A stretch of DNA of 64,000 nt from Haloparvum alkalitolerans. Its GTDB lineage: Archaea > Halobacteriota > Halobacteria > Halobacteriales > Haloferacaceae. The stretch lies in assembly GCF_050122995.1 (NCBI RefSeq), contig NZ_JBNLIA010000002.1, positions 186,001 to 250,000 of the forward strand. The letters are read 5' to 3'. The notes under the pieces were generated by a model. That model saw nothing but the letters and a program-made list of their open reading frames with translations. It was not told where the DNA came from and ran no database searches. How positions within the stretch are numbered: the first letter of the stretch is position 1; each line of letters opens with the position of its first letter. Below, piece by piece: positions 35,464-43,391 of this stretch. Made by a program: the position numbers and the translations under genes.

Positions 35464-35946
35464 ATGAATCTCCGTGACGCCACGTACGTCGGGAAGGCGT
35501 GCGCGTACGTGACGCGGTCGACTGGGGAGGTGTTAGTGTTCGAGGGACCGGGCCACGAGACCCTTCAGATCCCCAAGGGCACGATCGAGTCCGGCGAACG
35601 ACCGCGGGAGGCACTCCACCGCGAAGTGCGGGAGGAAACCGGGCTGACGGAGCTCGCGGCCATCACCCCGGTCGCAACCGACGTCTGGACACGCCGCCAG
35701 GACCCGCCGAAGCGCTACGTCCGCCACTTTTTCCACGCTCACGTTTCGGAACCCCGCGACGCCTGGAACCACGTCGTCCACGATGGGGGTGCCGAACACG
35801 GCGCCACGTTCGAGTTGCAGTGGATGGACCCCACAGCCATCGACACCCTTGCGCTCGATCTCGATGCGTACCTCCACGCGCTCCCGACCGCGGAGCCTGC
35901 AAACCGTACTGAAACCGCGGACGAACCGTCGGCCGCGTCGGACTAG
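35464..35946 (+). CDS. Nudix hydrolase
   Basis: 160 residues from the ATG at 35464, matching the start of the duplicate. The Nudix box is complete: GTIESGERPREALHREVREE plus TGL, with the REVREETG metal site. PPKRYVRHFFHAHV and FELQWMDP follow, then an acidic tail. The substrate is unknown; small haloarchaeal Nudix proteins of this type are annotated broadly. The duplicate upstream has lost key residues, so this is the working copy. RHH-RelE lies between the two. Confidence 0.88.
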   Translation: MNLRDATYVGKACAYVTRSTGEVLVFEGPGHETLQIPKGTIESGERPREALHREVREETGLTELAAITPVATDVWTRRQDPPKRYVRHFFHAHVSEPRDAWNHVVHDGGAEHGATFELQWMDPTAIDTLALDLDAYLHALPTAEPANRTETADEPSAASD

Positions 35947-36100
35947 CCACCTCCCCCAGCGTTGGTGACGCTACCGGGATCCTCGTCGACATGCGCCCGC
36001 CACTCCGGCCCATGAGTGGTGTGCTGCTCGTCGATGACTAGCCACACCCCTCACAGACTCTATGGACCGCGGTCGTCGCTATGAGGCCAGCCGAGCCTGT

Positions 36101-36442
36101 CTAGCTCGAGATATACTCGGTCACTTGAGTGGCTACATCGTTGGTGCGGTCGTCGACCAGAGCGGTCAGATAGCGGTCGACGTCAGCAGCACTGGTGAGA
36201 GTTACAAGCGGCCAGGGGAGAACGTGGCTTCGCTCTCAGAGTGGATCGCCCTCGTAGTCGTCATCACGAAGTGTGAGTGCCTCCTCGTGGTAGGTCTTCG
36301 TGGAGATCAGCGCAGTAATGAGTTGTACTCCGTGGTTCGGGAACTGCGGAGTTCCCAGAACGAGCAGCGGGCGGCCTTTCCCTGAGAGGGGATCACTCGC
36401 CCACACGATATCCCCGCGTTCCAAGTCCGCGAACGCAGTCAC
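36101..36442 (-). pseudogene. MazF/PemK-type toxin gene with an in-frame TGA
   Basis: Reading from ATG 36442: FADLERGDIVWASDPLSGKG, RPLLVLGTPQFPNHGVQLITAL, then GDPL and a TGA at 36236-36238. In the same frame the protein continues ERSHVLPWPLVTLTSAADVD, RYLTALVDDRTNDVATQVTEY and stops at 36101. The part after the stop is the normal C-terminal half of the MazF/PemK fold. One nonsense change therefore cuts the toxin at 68 of about 112 residues. It overlaps the upstream wHTH gene by 4 nt, so the pair was a toxin-antitoxin-like operon. Confidence 0.82.
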
Positions 36443-36798
36443 TGGACCTGCTCCATCTCGTCGGTCTGGAGTTCCTCGAGATGCTCCTCACCGTACTGGT
36501 CATCCGCAGTCTCGTGATGGTGGTGCAGTCGGTAGGCAGAGTGGAGCCGTTCCTCATCATCCGTGATCGCCCAATACGGGCGCTTGTGTCGCACGAGGCC
36601 GCGCTCCTTCAACCGCGAAAGGATCGCACTGACAGCATCCGTATCCAACCCGAGTCGCTCGGCAATCGTTGCGGCCTTCCACGCGCGGTCGTCGTGGTCG
36701 TCGAGGAACAGCACGATCCGCTCGGTATCGGTCCGCTCCTCGAACTCGTCGGCATCGGCTTCCTCGAACTCATCGATATCGATGGTCCCGCTTGACAT
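36439..36798 (-). CDS. Winged-helix (MarR-like) partner of the MazF-type gene
   Basis: 119 residues. An acidic N-terminus is followed by a wHTH (TDTERIVLFLDDHDDRAWKAATIAERLGLDTDAVSAILSRLKERGLVRHKRPYWAI) and an acidic, histidine-rich tail (YRLHHHHETADDQYGEEHLEEL) that could bind the basic toxin. The 4-nt overlap with the MazF-type frame marks an operon. In haloarchaea such wHTH/MazF pairs are common. It remains intact while the toxin is broken. Confidence 0.8.
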   Translation of the reverse strand: MSSGTIDIDEFEEADADEFEERTDTERIVLFLDDHDDRAWKAATIAERLGLDTDAVSAILSRLKERGLVRHKRPYWAITDDEERLHSAYRLHHHHETADDQYGEEHLEELQTDEMEQVQ

Positions 36799-36980
36799 AG
36801 ACTAGTGTTGGTACTGTTGGAACATAGCTATTTGGTCTGTTTGGAAATTGGGTTGGGATTTTCACGTCTCATCTTGCACCAAAAACAAGGTCTGATCTCG
36901 CAAGTTGAACGTGTACGTTCCCGAGTGGAACCGCAGGATCTGCCTTCGCCTGCTGGAGTGGTCTCTGCTGCGGCTTGGGA

Positions 36981-37910
36981 TCACCCAGAATGCTTCTGCA
37001 GTTCCTGATACCGCGCTCGAAGCGTGACGGGCGTCACGTTGGCTGCCGCCGCGATGTCCGCCTGAAACAACCCGCCACCGCGCTCCTCACTCGCGAGGTA
37101 CAGACAGCCGGCCGCGACGCCCGAGGGCGACCGGCCGCTCAGGATCCCCGTCTCACGGGCGACGTCCGCGAGGGCGACTGCCCGCGACCGGACCGCGGGC
37201 GGCACGTCGAGCGCCGTGAACAGCCGCGGGAGAATGTCGCCCGGCGAGATCGGCCGACTCGCGATCTCGAGCTCCACGTTGAGCACGCGGTAGCCGAGCA
37301 GGACTTTCTCGCGGGGACACCGCGCCACGTCCGCGACCTCCTCGATCGTCCGCAGGACGCCGTCGGTCCGACACGCGCCGTACACGCTCCCGGCCGCAAA
37401 CGCCTCGATGGAGCGCCCCGTGAGCAGGTCCGCACGCTGTGCCTGCCGGAAGAGCTGACTCGCACGCTCACGCAGCCCCTGTGAGAGATCGAGTGCGCTC
37501 ACCAGGCGCGCGATCTCGACGCAGCCGATCGCGAGGTTTCGCTCCCGTTTTGACTGGTACCGCGCGCGACTGTGTCGCGTCCGCAACCGCGCCATCTGCC
37601 GCTGCTTCCGACCGGAGAGCGTGTTCCCGTTCGCGTCCCGGTCGATCCCGATCTCGGTCGACAGCCCGCGGTCGTGCCGCGCGGGCGTGACTGCCCCACC
37701 GGTTCGCGCCGCGCTCTCCGACCGCTCCTCGAACTCCCGCCACTCCGGTCCGTGGTCGATCGGTGACGCCTCGAGCACGAGCCCGCAGTCGTCACACACG
37801 GTTTCGTGGCCCGTCGTCGTGACGCGGCCGCCGCAGTCCGGACAGCCGGGCTGGTCATCGCGCTGTGGCTCCTCGTCGAACGTTCGGTCGTAGGGCTGTT
37901 TCGAGCGCAT
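36981..37910 (-). CDS. tfb: Transcription initiation factor IIB paralogue (TFB), copy 1
   Basis: 309 residues from ATG 37910. It has an N-terminal zinc ribbon CPDCGG...CDDCG (23-42), the B-reader/linker region with RGLSTEIG and a basic SGRKQRQMARLR, and two cyclin-like repeats (from about 115; FAAGSVYGACR and VAAGCLYLASEE). Full length for a TFB. Haloarchaea use many TFBs with TBPs for promoter choice. It is highly similar to the TFB at 46682-47626. A further in-frame upstream ATG exists, but leader element A fits 37910. Confidence 0.93.
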   Translation of the reverse strand: MRSKQPYDRTFDEEPQRDDQPGCPDCGGRVTTTGHETVCDDCGLVLEASPIDHGPEWREFEERSESAARTGGAVTPARHDRGLSTEIGIDRDANGNTLSGRKQRQMARLRTRHSRARYQSKRERNLAIGCVEIARLVSALDLSQGLRERASQLFRQAQRADLLTGRSIEAFAAGSVYGACRTDGVLRTIEEVADVARCPREKVLLGYRVLNVELEIASRPISPGDILPRLFTALDVPPAVRSRAVALADVARETGILSGRSPSGVAAGCLYLASEERGGGLFQADIAAAANVTPVTLRARYQELQKHSG

Positions 37911-37938
37911 CGGGTGTACGTGGCGACCCTTCTGGATC

Positions 37939-37973
37939 GCCCCGCACCCTCTCAGGGGCCAACAACCCCCGCG
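37939..37973 (-). promoter_or_regulatory. Shared leader element A (before TFB copy 1)
   Basis: On the minus strand: GGGGGTTGTTG, then a hairpin GCCCC-TGAGAGGGTGC-GGGGC, ending about 29 nt before the ATG. A second hairpin (GGCGATCC-AGAAG-GGTCGCC) follows. A TATA-like AGTTATAG near 38030-38040 lies 5' of it, so the element may be inside a 5' UTR. Confidence 0.65.
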
Positions 37974-38271
37974 CGGAGTACCGATCAGCGAGTGTCGCAT
38001 GCTGCTGCTCACCGCTTGCGGGCTACGCGACTATAACTCAATCAGCCAAGTACAGAACATCTCGCGTTTCTGCCCGCAAACATCCATTTGAACCAAGTAC
38101 TCACGGCCAACAACACTCCAAAGTTCGGCTGATTGCCGCACCGAAGGCCATCTGGGTCGCGGCCGGTCGCGGAGCACAACCGCGGGGCATGCCTGTGGCT
38201 CATCTCAAAAAAGGAGAGACACAGACGAAATGGATGGGGTACTTGGTTGAAACCGCAGCGAGGAGGAAGTC

Positions 38272-38409
38272 CTACTCCGTCGCGAGTTCGTCGTAGATCG
38301 CCTCGTGCTCGTCGAGGTCTTGGCGTCCGAGGAACCGGATGAGATACTGCCGTGCCTCCTCAGAGGACATTTCATCGGGAAACTCGGGCTGCTCACTTTC
38401 AGCGGCCAT
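38272..38409 (-). CDS. 45-residue acidic protein downstream of 38460-39260
   Basis: Short frame from ATG 38409 with the sequence pattern EMSSEEARQYLIRFLGRQDL, then DEHEAIYDELATE. It is predicted as one or two amphipathic helices, highly acidic. It lies 50 nt after the larger gene at 38460-39260 and probably shares its transcript. No family is recognised. It could be a small partner of that protein. Confidence 0.55.
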   Translation of the reverse strand: MAAESEQPEFPDEMSSEEARQYLIRFLGRQDLDEHEAIYDELATE

Positions 38410-38459
38410 ACTTATTGCTCACTATGGGTGTCAATACGTGACAGCCAAATGGAAATAGT

Positions 38460-39260
38460 TCATCGTTCTCCACTCGCTTCCCACTCCGGACGTGGTGTCG
38501 GGGATGGGAGTTCGTCAACCGCGGTTCGAAGTTCGTCCTCTGTCGTCCACGGGAAGCATCGATCGTGGAGTTCGAATTTACGGAACTTGTTGAGATGGAC
38601 CCAACTGTACGTTGCTGGCTCTTCGCCCTCATCTGCCCGGTCGTCGATCACATCCCAAACCTCCTGTTCGTCGATGTCAAGACCGTTCTCTTGGGCGCGA
38701 TCAACAAGCGAAGTAACCTTTGCTTGGACTCCATCCGCCGACACATCGTCTGCAAACGCGATTTCGAGGGCGGCCTGAATGACGTGCTGTGTCGAGTCAA
38801 GGTTATCGTCAGTCACCCAGGCGTAATCACGTGGGAACACGTACGACTTGGCGAAATACGGCGGGTCATCGATCTCGCCCAATTCAGGGGCCTCCCCACC
38901 ACTTTCCTTCTCGAAGACGCCGACGATGTAGTCGCTGTATGTCGCGAGCAACGAAAACATGATATCGAACGTATTGAGCCGATCAGTGGGGAGTTCGAGA
39001 AGATCACCCATAATGAATGGATAGGCGCCGAGCTGCTTCGTGAGTTCGTTCTGGACGGCGCGAAGTCGGCGAAGATAGGGGTCACGATAACTCCCTAGGA
39101 TAAAATACGATGTCCGCTGACTCCACAGATACGGCAGCTCCCGCTGCGTGAACCGCCAGATCTCGCGTTTCTCCGCTGGTTCAAGTTCGATGTCCCCAAC
39201 CGCCTCGTGAACGACGGTCATAATGTCCCCAGCTTCCGGCGGAGGGCTTGGATCGGTCAT
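38460..39260 (-). CDS. Hypothetical haloarchaeal protein
   Basis: 266 residues from the ATG at 39260 (an ATG 15 nt upstream is also in frame). It is soluble and mostly helical: REIWRFTQRELPYLWSQRTSYFILGSYRDPYLRRL, then LNTFDIMFSLLATYSDYIVG, and an acidic C-terminus. No catalytic motif was recognised. The 45-residue gene follows it. Possible role in the accessory region is unknown. Confidence 0.65.
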   Translation of the reverse strand: MTDPSPPPEAGDIMTVVHEAVGDIELEPAEKREIWRFTQRELPYLWSQRTSYFILGSYRDPYLRRLRAVQNELTKQLGAYPFIMGDLLELPTDRLNTFDIMFSLLATYSDYIVGVFEKESGGEAPELGEIDDPPYFAKSYVFPRDYAWVTDDNLDSTQHVIQAALEIAFADDVSADGVQAKVTSLVDRAQENGLDIDEQEVWDVIDDRADEGEEPATYSWVHLNKFRKFELHDRCFPWTTEDELRTAVDELPSPTPRPEWEASGER

Positions 39261-39375
39261 GAGGTGCCGGTTCAAACCGTCGCACCTTATCTCTTCTGAA
39301 CTACTTTGGTTTTTCTCGGATTAACCAACTTGGACTATCCTAACTATTATAGCGTCCCTCCTCGTACCATCGCAT

Positions 39376-39852
39376 ATGAGCGAAACCGACACTGGCACGG
39401 CCGATTCAGGGCCGTTCGCGGAACAGCAGCGGCTGTTCAAGCTGCTGTCCCAGGATACGCGCCATCTCATTATCCAGGAGCTGCTGGGCCATCCCACCCA
39501 TCTGATGTCGCTCGCCGAATTCGAGTATATGACCGGAAAGAGTCAGGCAGCCATCAAAGATCAGCTGGAGACGTTGATCGATGCCGGGCTCCTCGCACGC
39601 TATACGTACGAACCGAGCGAAGGGAAACGTGATCTCCCCTCTCAGTTCTACGGGTTTACAGAGCGGGGTGTTGAGGTCCTTCACGACTATAAGTATCTCC
39701 GTGGGCTTCCGGTCGCGCGCGCCCTCTACGAGAACACGCGGAAGACCGAAAAAATCGAACGTCACGAATCGGCTCCCCGACCGGCACTTTCGGACGATAT
39801 CGCGGACGCACTCGAATTTGACGAGCCCGATCTCGACGCCGTTGCTGATTAA
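39376..39852 (+). CDS. ArsR-like winged-helix regulator
   Basis: 158 residues. A wHTH near the N-terminus (RLFKLLSQDTRHLIIQELLGHPTHLMSLAEFEYMTGKSQAAIKDQLETLIDAGLL) is followed by the wing (YEPSEGKRDLPSQFYGFTERG) and an acidic tail. It is divergent from the gene at 38460-39260 and convergent with the ArdC-like gene (4-nt overlap of ends). It is probably a DNA-binding regulator of neighbouring genes; the ligand is unknown. Confidence 0.83.
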   Translation: MSETDTGTADSGPFAEQQRLFKLLSQDTRHLIIQELLGHPTHLMSLAEFEYMTGKSQAAIKDQLETLIDAGLLARYTYEPSEGKRDLPSQFYGFTERGVEVLHDYKYLRGLPVARALYENTRKTEKIERHESAPRPALSDDIADALEFDEPDLDAVAD

Positions 39853-40784
39853 CTCTTCACGGTTTCGAGGAGGTCAATGACCTTCTCTGCCGTTCGACTG
39901 ATTCGCTTAAGTCGGTCGCGAACGACGTCCGGATCGTCCGCCCCCCACGAGGCGAGGTAGAACGCTGACCCGCTCGTGTCGAGCCCGCAGTATCGCCCCC
40001 CAACGTACGCGACGGCCTCGGCCTCGACTTCGCGTTTCGACCGCTCGGTAGCGTCGTCGACATCGCAGTGGAGCAGCGCGTGCGCGTACTCGTGGATCAC
40101 CGTCCGCGCAAGGTCGGCATCGTTCTCCCGATCGCGGACCTCGATACGCGGCCGCGTCTCGGCGAAACCCGACCGCTGGTAGATACCCCTCGCCTCACCG
40201 TGCGTCCACTCACCTTCCGGCACGATTCGAACCGTCACGTCAAGGTCGTCCGCGATCGCAGTGAGGTGGGCGACAAGGTCATCAGCTTCCCCCGTCGCTT
40301 CCGTGTCGAGTTCGGGAAGCGGCTCCCCATCGGTCTGAGAGACGTCAAACACCGGCGCCGGCGTGAACCCGACCAAACCCTCGGACCACTCTTCCGGTGG
40401 CGTCTCGTCGTACGCACAGTCGCTGTCCGCGTGGTAGCTCGGCGAGTTCTCGCACTCCGGGCACTGCTTCGTGATGATCGGCGCCCAGATCCAGATCGCC
40501 GACTCGCCCTCCCGGACGTGCCGGTCGAACTCCTCCTGCCACGTCCGGTAGCCCGCCACCCGGGTCGCCCCGGGACACTGCCGCTTGATCAGGAGCGTGT
40601 TCCGGTAGGAGTAGTCGTGGAAGCGACTCTGGATGTCGAGCCACTCTTGGAACTCTTCGCTGGCCTGCGCATCGTCGACGCCAGCGACGAGGTCGTCGAT
40701 CCACTGTTCGATAGTGCTGTTCATCTCGTCGGATCGTGTGTCGGTCTGGTCGAAGGAGACCGACGAATCACTGGTCGTAGCCAT
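39849..40784 (-). CDS. ArdC-like ssDNA-binding zincin protein, copy 1
   Basis: 311 residues from ATG 40784 (a GTG 9 nt upstream is possible). An N-terminal ArdC-type ssDNA-binding domain (WLDIQSRFHDYSYRNTLLI, CPGATRVAGYRTWQEEFDRHV, ESAIWIWAP) contains an inserted zinc knuckle (CPECENSPSYHADSDCAYD). A C-terminal metallopeptidase-like domain has HEYAH at 231-235 and EVEAEAVAYV. ArdC proteins on plasmids protect incoming DNA from restriction. It is close to the second copy at 58015-58941. Leader element D lies 48 nt 5'. Confidence 0.88.
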   Translation of the reverse strand: MATTSDSSVSFDQTDTRSDEMNSTIEQWIDDLVAGVDDAQASEEFQEWLDIQSRFHDYSYRNTLLIKRQCPGATRVAGYRTWQEEFDRHVREGESAIWIWAPIITKQCPECENSPSYHADSDCAYDETPPEEWSEGLVGFTPAPVFDVSQTDGEPLPELDTEATGEADDLVAHLTAIADDLDVTVRIVPEGEWTHGEARGIYQRSGFAETRPRIEVRDRENDADLARTVIHEYAHALLHCDVDDATERSKREVEAEAVAYVGGRYCGLDTSGSAFYLASWGADDPDVVRDRLKRISRTAEKVIDLLETVKS

Positions 40785-40831
40785 TGTGTGCACCGAATCA
40801 CGTTCACGGCGACTGCATCTGTTCAGACCGC

Positions 40832-40865
40832 GGCCGCACCCTTCGGGGGCGAAAAACACTCCGCG
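40832..40865 (-). promoter_or_regulatory. Shared leader element D (before ArdC copy 1)
   Basis: Minus strand: GGAGTGTTTTTCGCCCCCGA followed by AGGGTGCGGCCG. It has the T-rich box, the C-run/G-run hairpin with CGAA, and GGGTGCGG. This is the weakest match in stem pairing. It sits between the 118-residue gene and ArdC copy 1, a probable operon, and 48 nt from the ATG. Confidence 0.5.
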
Positions 40866-40867
40866 CG

Positions 40868-41224
40868 CTATCGGAGCTGATGTCGTTCGTCCTCGAAGCC
40901 GACCGTCACGAGATACTCGAGGAACGTGTCGAACAGCTCGCTGTCACTCGGTGTCCCGCTCGCGAGATGCTGCGTCCATTCGACGGCCCACTGGAAAGCG
41001 GGATCCGAGCCACCCTTGCCGTGGATGTACCACCAGCGGGCCGCTTTGAGAACTATCAGCGGGTTCGTTGGTGGCTGATCTTGTGCAAGATCGCGAGTGA
41101 TCGACTCGATCTCCGGGGGCACGTCGCCCGGCTCAACGCTTGCTGTCTGTGCCTCCGCGATATCGACCGGAATGTCGTCGAGCGAGACATCGTTGGTTCG
41201 CTGTCGTTGACTCACGAAATTCAC
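40868..41224 (-). CDS. Hypothetical 118-residue protein upstream of ArdC
   Basis: GTG start at 41224, chosen because it is about 27 nt downstream of leader element E; other GTG codons are near. Acidic N-terminus; the C-terminal half (PLIVLKAARWWYIHGKGGSDPAFQWAVEWTQHLASGTPSDSELFDTFLEYLVTVGF) looks like a small helical domain with conserved aromatics. No family recognised. Its gene is followed by leader element D and ArdC copy 1, so both are probably expressed together. Confidence 0.55.
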   Translation of the reverse strand: MNFVSQRQRTNDVSLDDIPVDIAEAQTASVEPGDVPPEIESITRDLAQDQPPTNPLIVLKAARWWYIHGKGGSDPAFQWAVEWTQHLASGTPSDSELFDTFLEYLVTVGFEDERHQLR

Positions 41225-41250
41225 CTCTAGATGAGGACTCTCGATGAAGC

Positions 41251-41279
41251 CCTCGCCCTCTTCGGGGCACACAAACCCG
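41251..41279 (-). promoter_or_regulatory. Shared leader element E
   Basis: Minus strand: GGGTTTGTGTGCCCC, identical in these 15 bases to element B, then GAAGAGGGCGAGGGC. A GCCC-CGAAGA-GGGC hairpin can form. The distal end lies 27 nt before the GTG at 41224, the same spacing as elements A-C. Confidence 0.6.
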
Positions 41280-41529
41280 GCTGCGGTGCGTTCACCAACG
41301 TATTTGGTCGTCTCAGGAAGCGGATCGAGTCTATCCGAATGGTACTGTGGAAACCGCCCAGCTTTCTCTCACGTATCGGGTCCGTGATATATCGTGCGAG
41401 CGCATACCCGCGTCTTTAGGCGCGGGTCAAGCGGACAATAGCGTACACTTCCACCGGCGATGGCATGGCTGGATTTTCTACCGTGTGCGGTAGTTTCAAG
41501 ACACCACAGAATCATAGTGTGTCGTACGG

Positions 41530-41919
41530 ATGAAGACCACACGGCACGCAACGTACAACCTCAACTACCACATAGTGTGGATACCGAAGTACCGCAAATC
41601 GGTACTCGTCGATGACGTTGCAACCCGTGTGCGAGACATCCTCCACGAAATAGCCGACGACAAGGGGTTGGAGATCATCGACCTCACTGTCCAACCCGAC
41701 CACATCCACCTGTTCGTCAGTAGTCCACCGAAGCACGCTCCGTCGCTTCTTGCCAACTGGTTTAAGGGAATTAGCTCGCGGAAATACAACCACCGTCACG
41801 CCGACCACGACGGCGAGAAAATCAAGTGGGCACGCGGCTACTACGCAGGAACAGCGGGTCACGTTTCGAGTGAGACTGTCGAGAAATACATCCAGCGTCA
41901 CGCGGAGGACGAACAGTGA
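41530..41919 (+). CDS. tnpA: IS200/IS605 transposase TnpA (copy 2)
   Basis: 129 residues. HIH in QPDHIHLFVSS replaces the HVH of copy 1 at the same place (still HUH). The FKGISSRKYNHRHADHDGEK helix and the candidate catalytic Tyr in SETVEKYIQR are intact. It is similar to copy 1 over the whole length. It overlaps tnpB by 4 nt. With perfect end hairpins it could be the active transposase for both copies. Confidence 0.93.
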   Translation: MKTTRHATYNLNYHIVWIPKYRKSVLVDDVATRVRDILHEIADDKGLEIIDLTVQPDHIHLFVSSPPKHAPSLLANWFKGISSRKYNHRHADHDGEKIKWARGYYAGTAGHVSSETVEKYIQRHAEDEQ

Positions 41920-43151
41920 CCGAACTCACCGAGACGCTGGAACTGAAGCTCGTGGAGCCGAACGCCCACAAGCACCGCAAACTCTGTGGGACGAAACGAG
42001 CGTACCAAGACGCGCTCGAGGCCGCGTTCAACGCCAACTGTACCACACAGTCAACGGCCAACGACATAGTGGTCAACTATGACCTGAGTGGATACGCGAA
42101 GAATGCGATCAAGAAGTACGTCCCGCAACTCTGTGGCGGAAGCTACGACGCGAAAGAACTTCACAACGACCACCCTGTTCGGTTCACGAACGAAGGCCCG
42201 AAACTCGACCACAAGCCACAAAACGCAATTGAGTGGTACGTCAAAATCCCGCACCACGACGACTACCACCTCTGGTTGCCCGCACAACCGAACCCCGAAC
42301 AACGGGAGTGGTTGGAAGCGTTGCAGGCGGGGGACGCGAAGATGGGTGAGTGTCGGCTATTCGACCGTGACGGCGAGTGGTACTTCCACATCGTCGCTAC
42401 GCGAGACGTGGAGGAGCGAGAAACCAGTTCGGCGGAAACGCCGATTGGGGTAGATATCGGGGAAGCCTCTTTGGTAACGGTGTGTCACCGTGACAAGCGC
42501 GGCTCCCCGACTGCACCCAACCTCTGGAACGACGAAGGCAAGCGAGTCCGACAACTCCGTGAGACGTACTTCACGGCGACTCGACGCCTTCAGAAACGCG
42601 GAAGCGAACGTATCGCTGAGTCCTACGGCGACGAGTTGTGGCGACACATCGACCATATCCTTCACACAGTCACGTCGGAGGTCGTCACCTACGCCGAGCA
42701 ATTCGAGAACCCCGTACTGGTTCTGGAAGACTTGACGCACATCCGTGAGAACATGGACTACGGCGCGTTCATGAATCGCCGCCTCCACGGATGGGGATTC
42801 GCCAAGATGCACGCGCAGATTCGCTACAAAGCGGCTGAGAAGGGGATTCGAGTGGAGACGGTGAATCCCGCCTACACCTCGAAGACGTGCCACTGTTGCG
42901 GAGAACAGGGCTACCGTCCGAAGCAGGCGACGTTCAAGTGTTCCAACTCGGGGTGTTGGGTTTCGGAGTACCAAGCAGACGTTAACGCCGCGCTCAATAT
43001 TGCAGACCGCTACCTCAGCGGAGAGAGTCACTCAAGAGAATACACGAGTGGCGATGACTCGGCTGAGGAAGGGGGACGTTTGACCGTCCCACAAGACAGC
43101 CAAGCCGATGCTGACACCCAGGAAGAGACGCTTGGAACGAACGCGTCTTGA
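41916..43151 (+). CDS. tnpB: TnpB RNA-guided endonuclease (copy 2)
   Basis: 411 residues, same length as copy 1. RuvC acids are in PIGVDIGEAS (Asp), VLEDLTHI (Glu) and EYQADVNAALNIA (Asp); the zinc ribbon is CHCCG...CSNSGC. Differences from copy 1 are spread along the protein, so the elements entered separately or diverged long ago. GTG start overlapping tnpA. It is predicted to be an active nuclease guided by the right-end RNA. Confidence 0.93.
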   Translation: MTELTETLELKLVEPNAHKHRKLCGTKRAYQDALEAAFNANCTTQSTANDIVVNYDLSGYAKNAIKKYVPQLCGGSYDAKELHNDHPVRFTNEGPKLDHKPQNAIEWYVKIPHHDDYHLWLPAQPNPEQREWLEALQAGDAKMGECRLFDRDGEWYFHIVATRDVEERETSSAETPIGVDIGEASLVTVCHRDKRGSPTAPNLWNDEGKRVRQLRETYFTATRRLQKRGSERIAESYGDELWRHIDHILHTVTSEVVTYAEQFENPVLVLEDLTHIRENMDYGAFMNRRLHGWGFAKMHAQIRYKAAEKGIRVETVNPAYTSKTCHCCGEQGYRPKQATFKCSNSGCWVSEYQADVNAALNIADRYLSGESHSREYTSGDDSAEEGGRLTVPQDSQADADTQEETLGTNAS

Positions 43152-43223
43152 AACCTTAGGGCCGTGCTCGGCCTGAAATCCCATGGTGGGATTCCCGCGA
43201 CTTTAGGCGCGGGAGGAGGTCAA
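43152..43223 (+). ncRNA. omegaRNA / right-end guide RNA scaffold, copy 2
   Basis: Two consecutive hairpins (43177-43193 and 43194-43213) follow the tnpB stop and end in GGAGGAGGTCAA. They match copy 1 in structure with compensating changes in the second stem (CCCGCG/CGCGGG against CCCGG/CCGGG). The guide would start at 43224 with TCACGGGTACTTCACG. Function inferred from the known TnpB mechanism. Confidence 0.7.
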
Positions 43224-43391
43224 TCACGGGTACTTCACGACTCAGATCAGAGGACCTTCACCATGCACTGAACCAGCAGTGGGTGAGGGGACTGAGTGGA
43301 TCCTCGCTACGCGTTCCGTCGGTGTGTCCGTCTCTTCCTCAACCTCAGCCCGGAGAGACGCCCACTAAGACCGCGGTCTGTCTCAAAGAGG

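Larger units (their letters stand above)
41398..43223 (+). mobile_element. IS200/IS605-type element, copy 2
   Basis: Same organisation as copy 1. The left end has GAGCGC, then a perfect hairpin CCCGCG-tctttagg-CGCGGG (41407-41426) and TCAAGCGGACAATAG. The right end has AATCCC/GGGATT (43177-43193) and CCCGCG-actttagg-CGCGGG (43194-43213), ending GGAGGAGGTCAA at 43223. The left and right hairpins are near-identical, as TnpA recognition sites should be. It lies between the 118-residue gene and the PLD-ATPase gene. Its ends are better preserved than those of copy 1. Confidence 0.87.
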
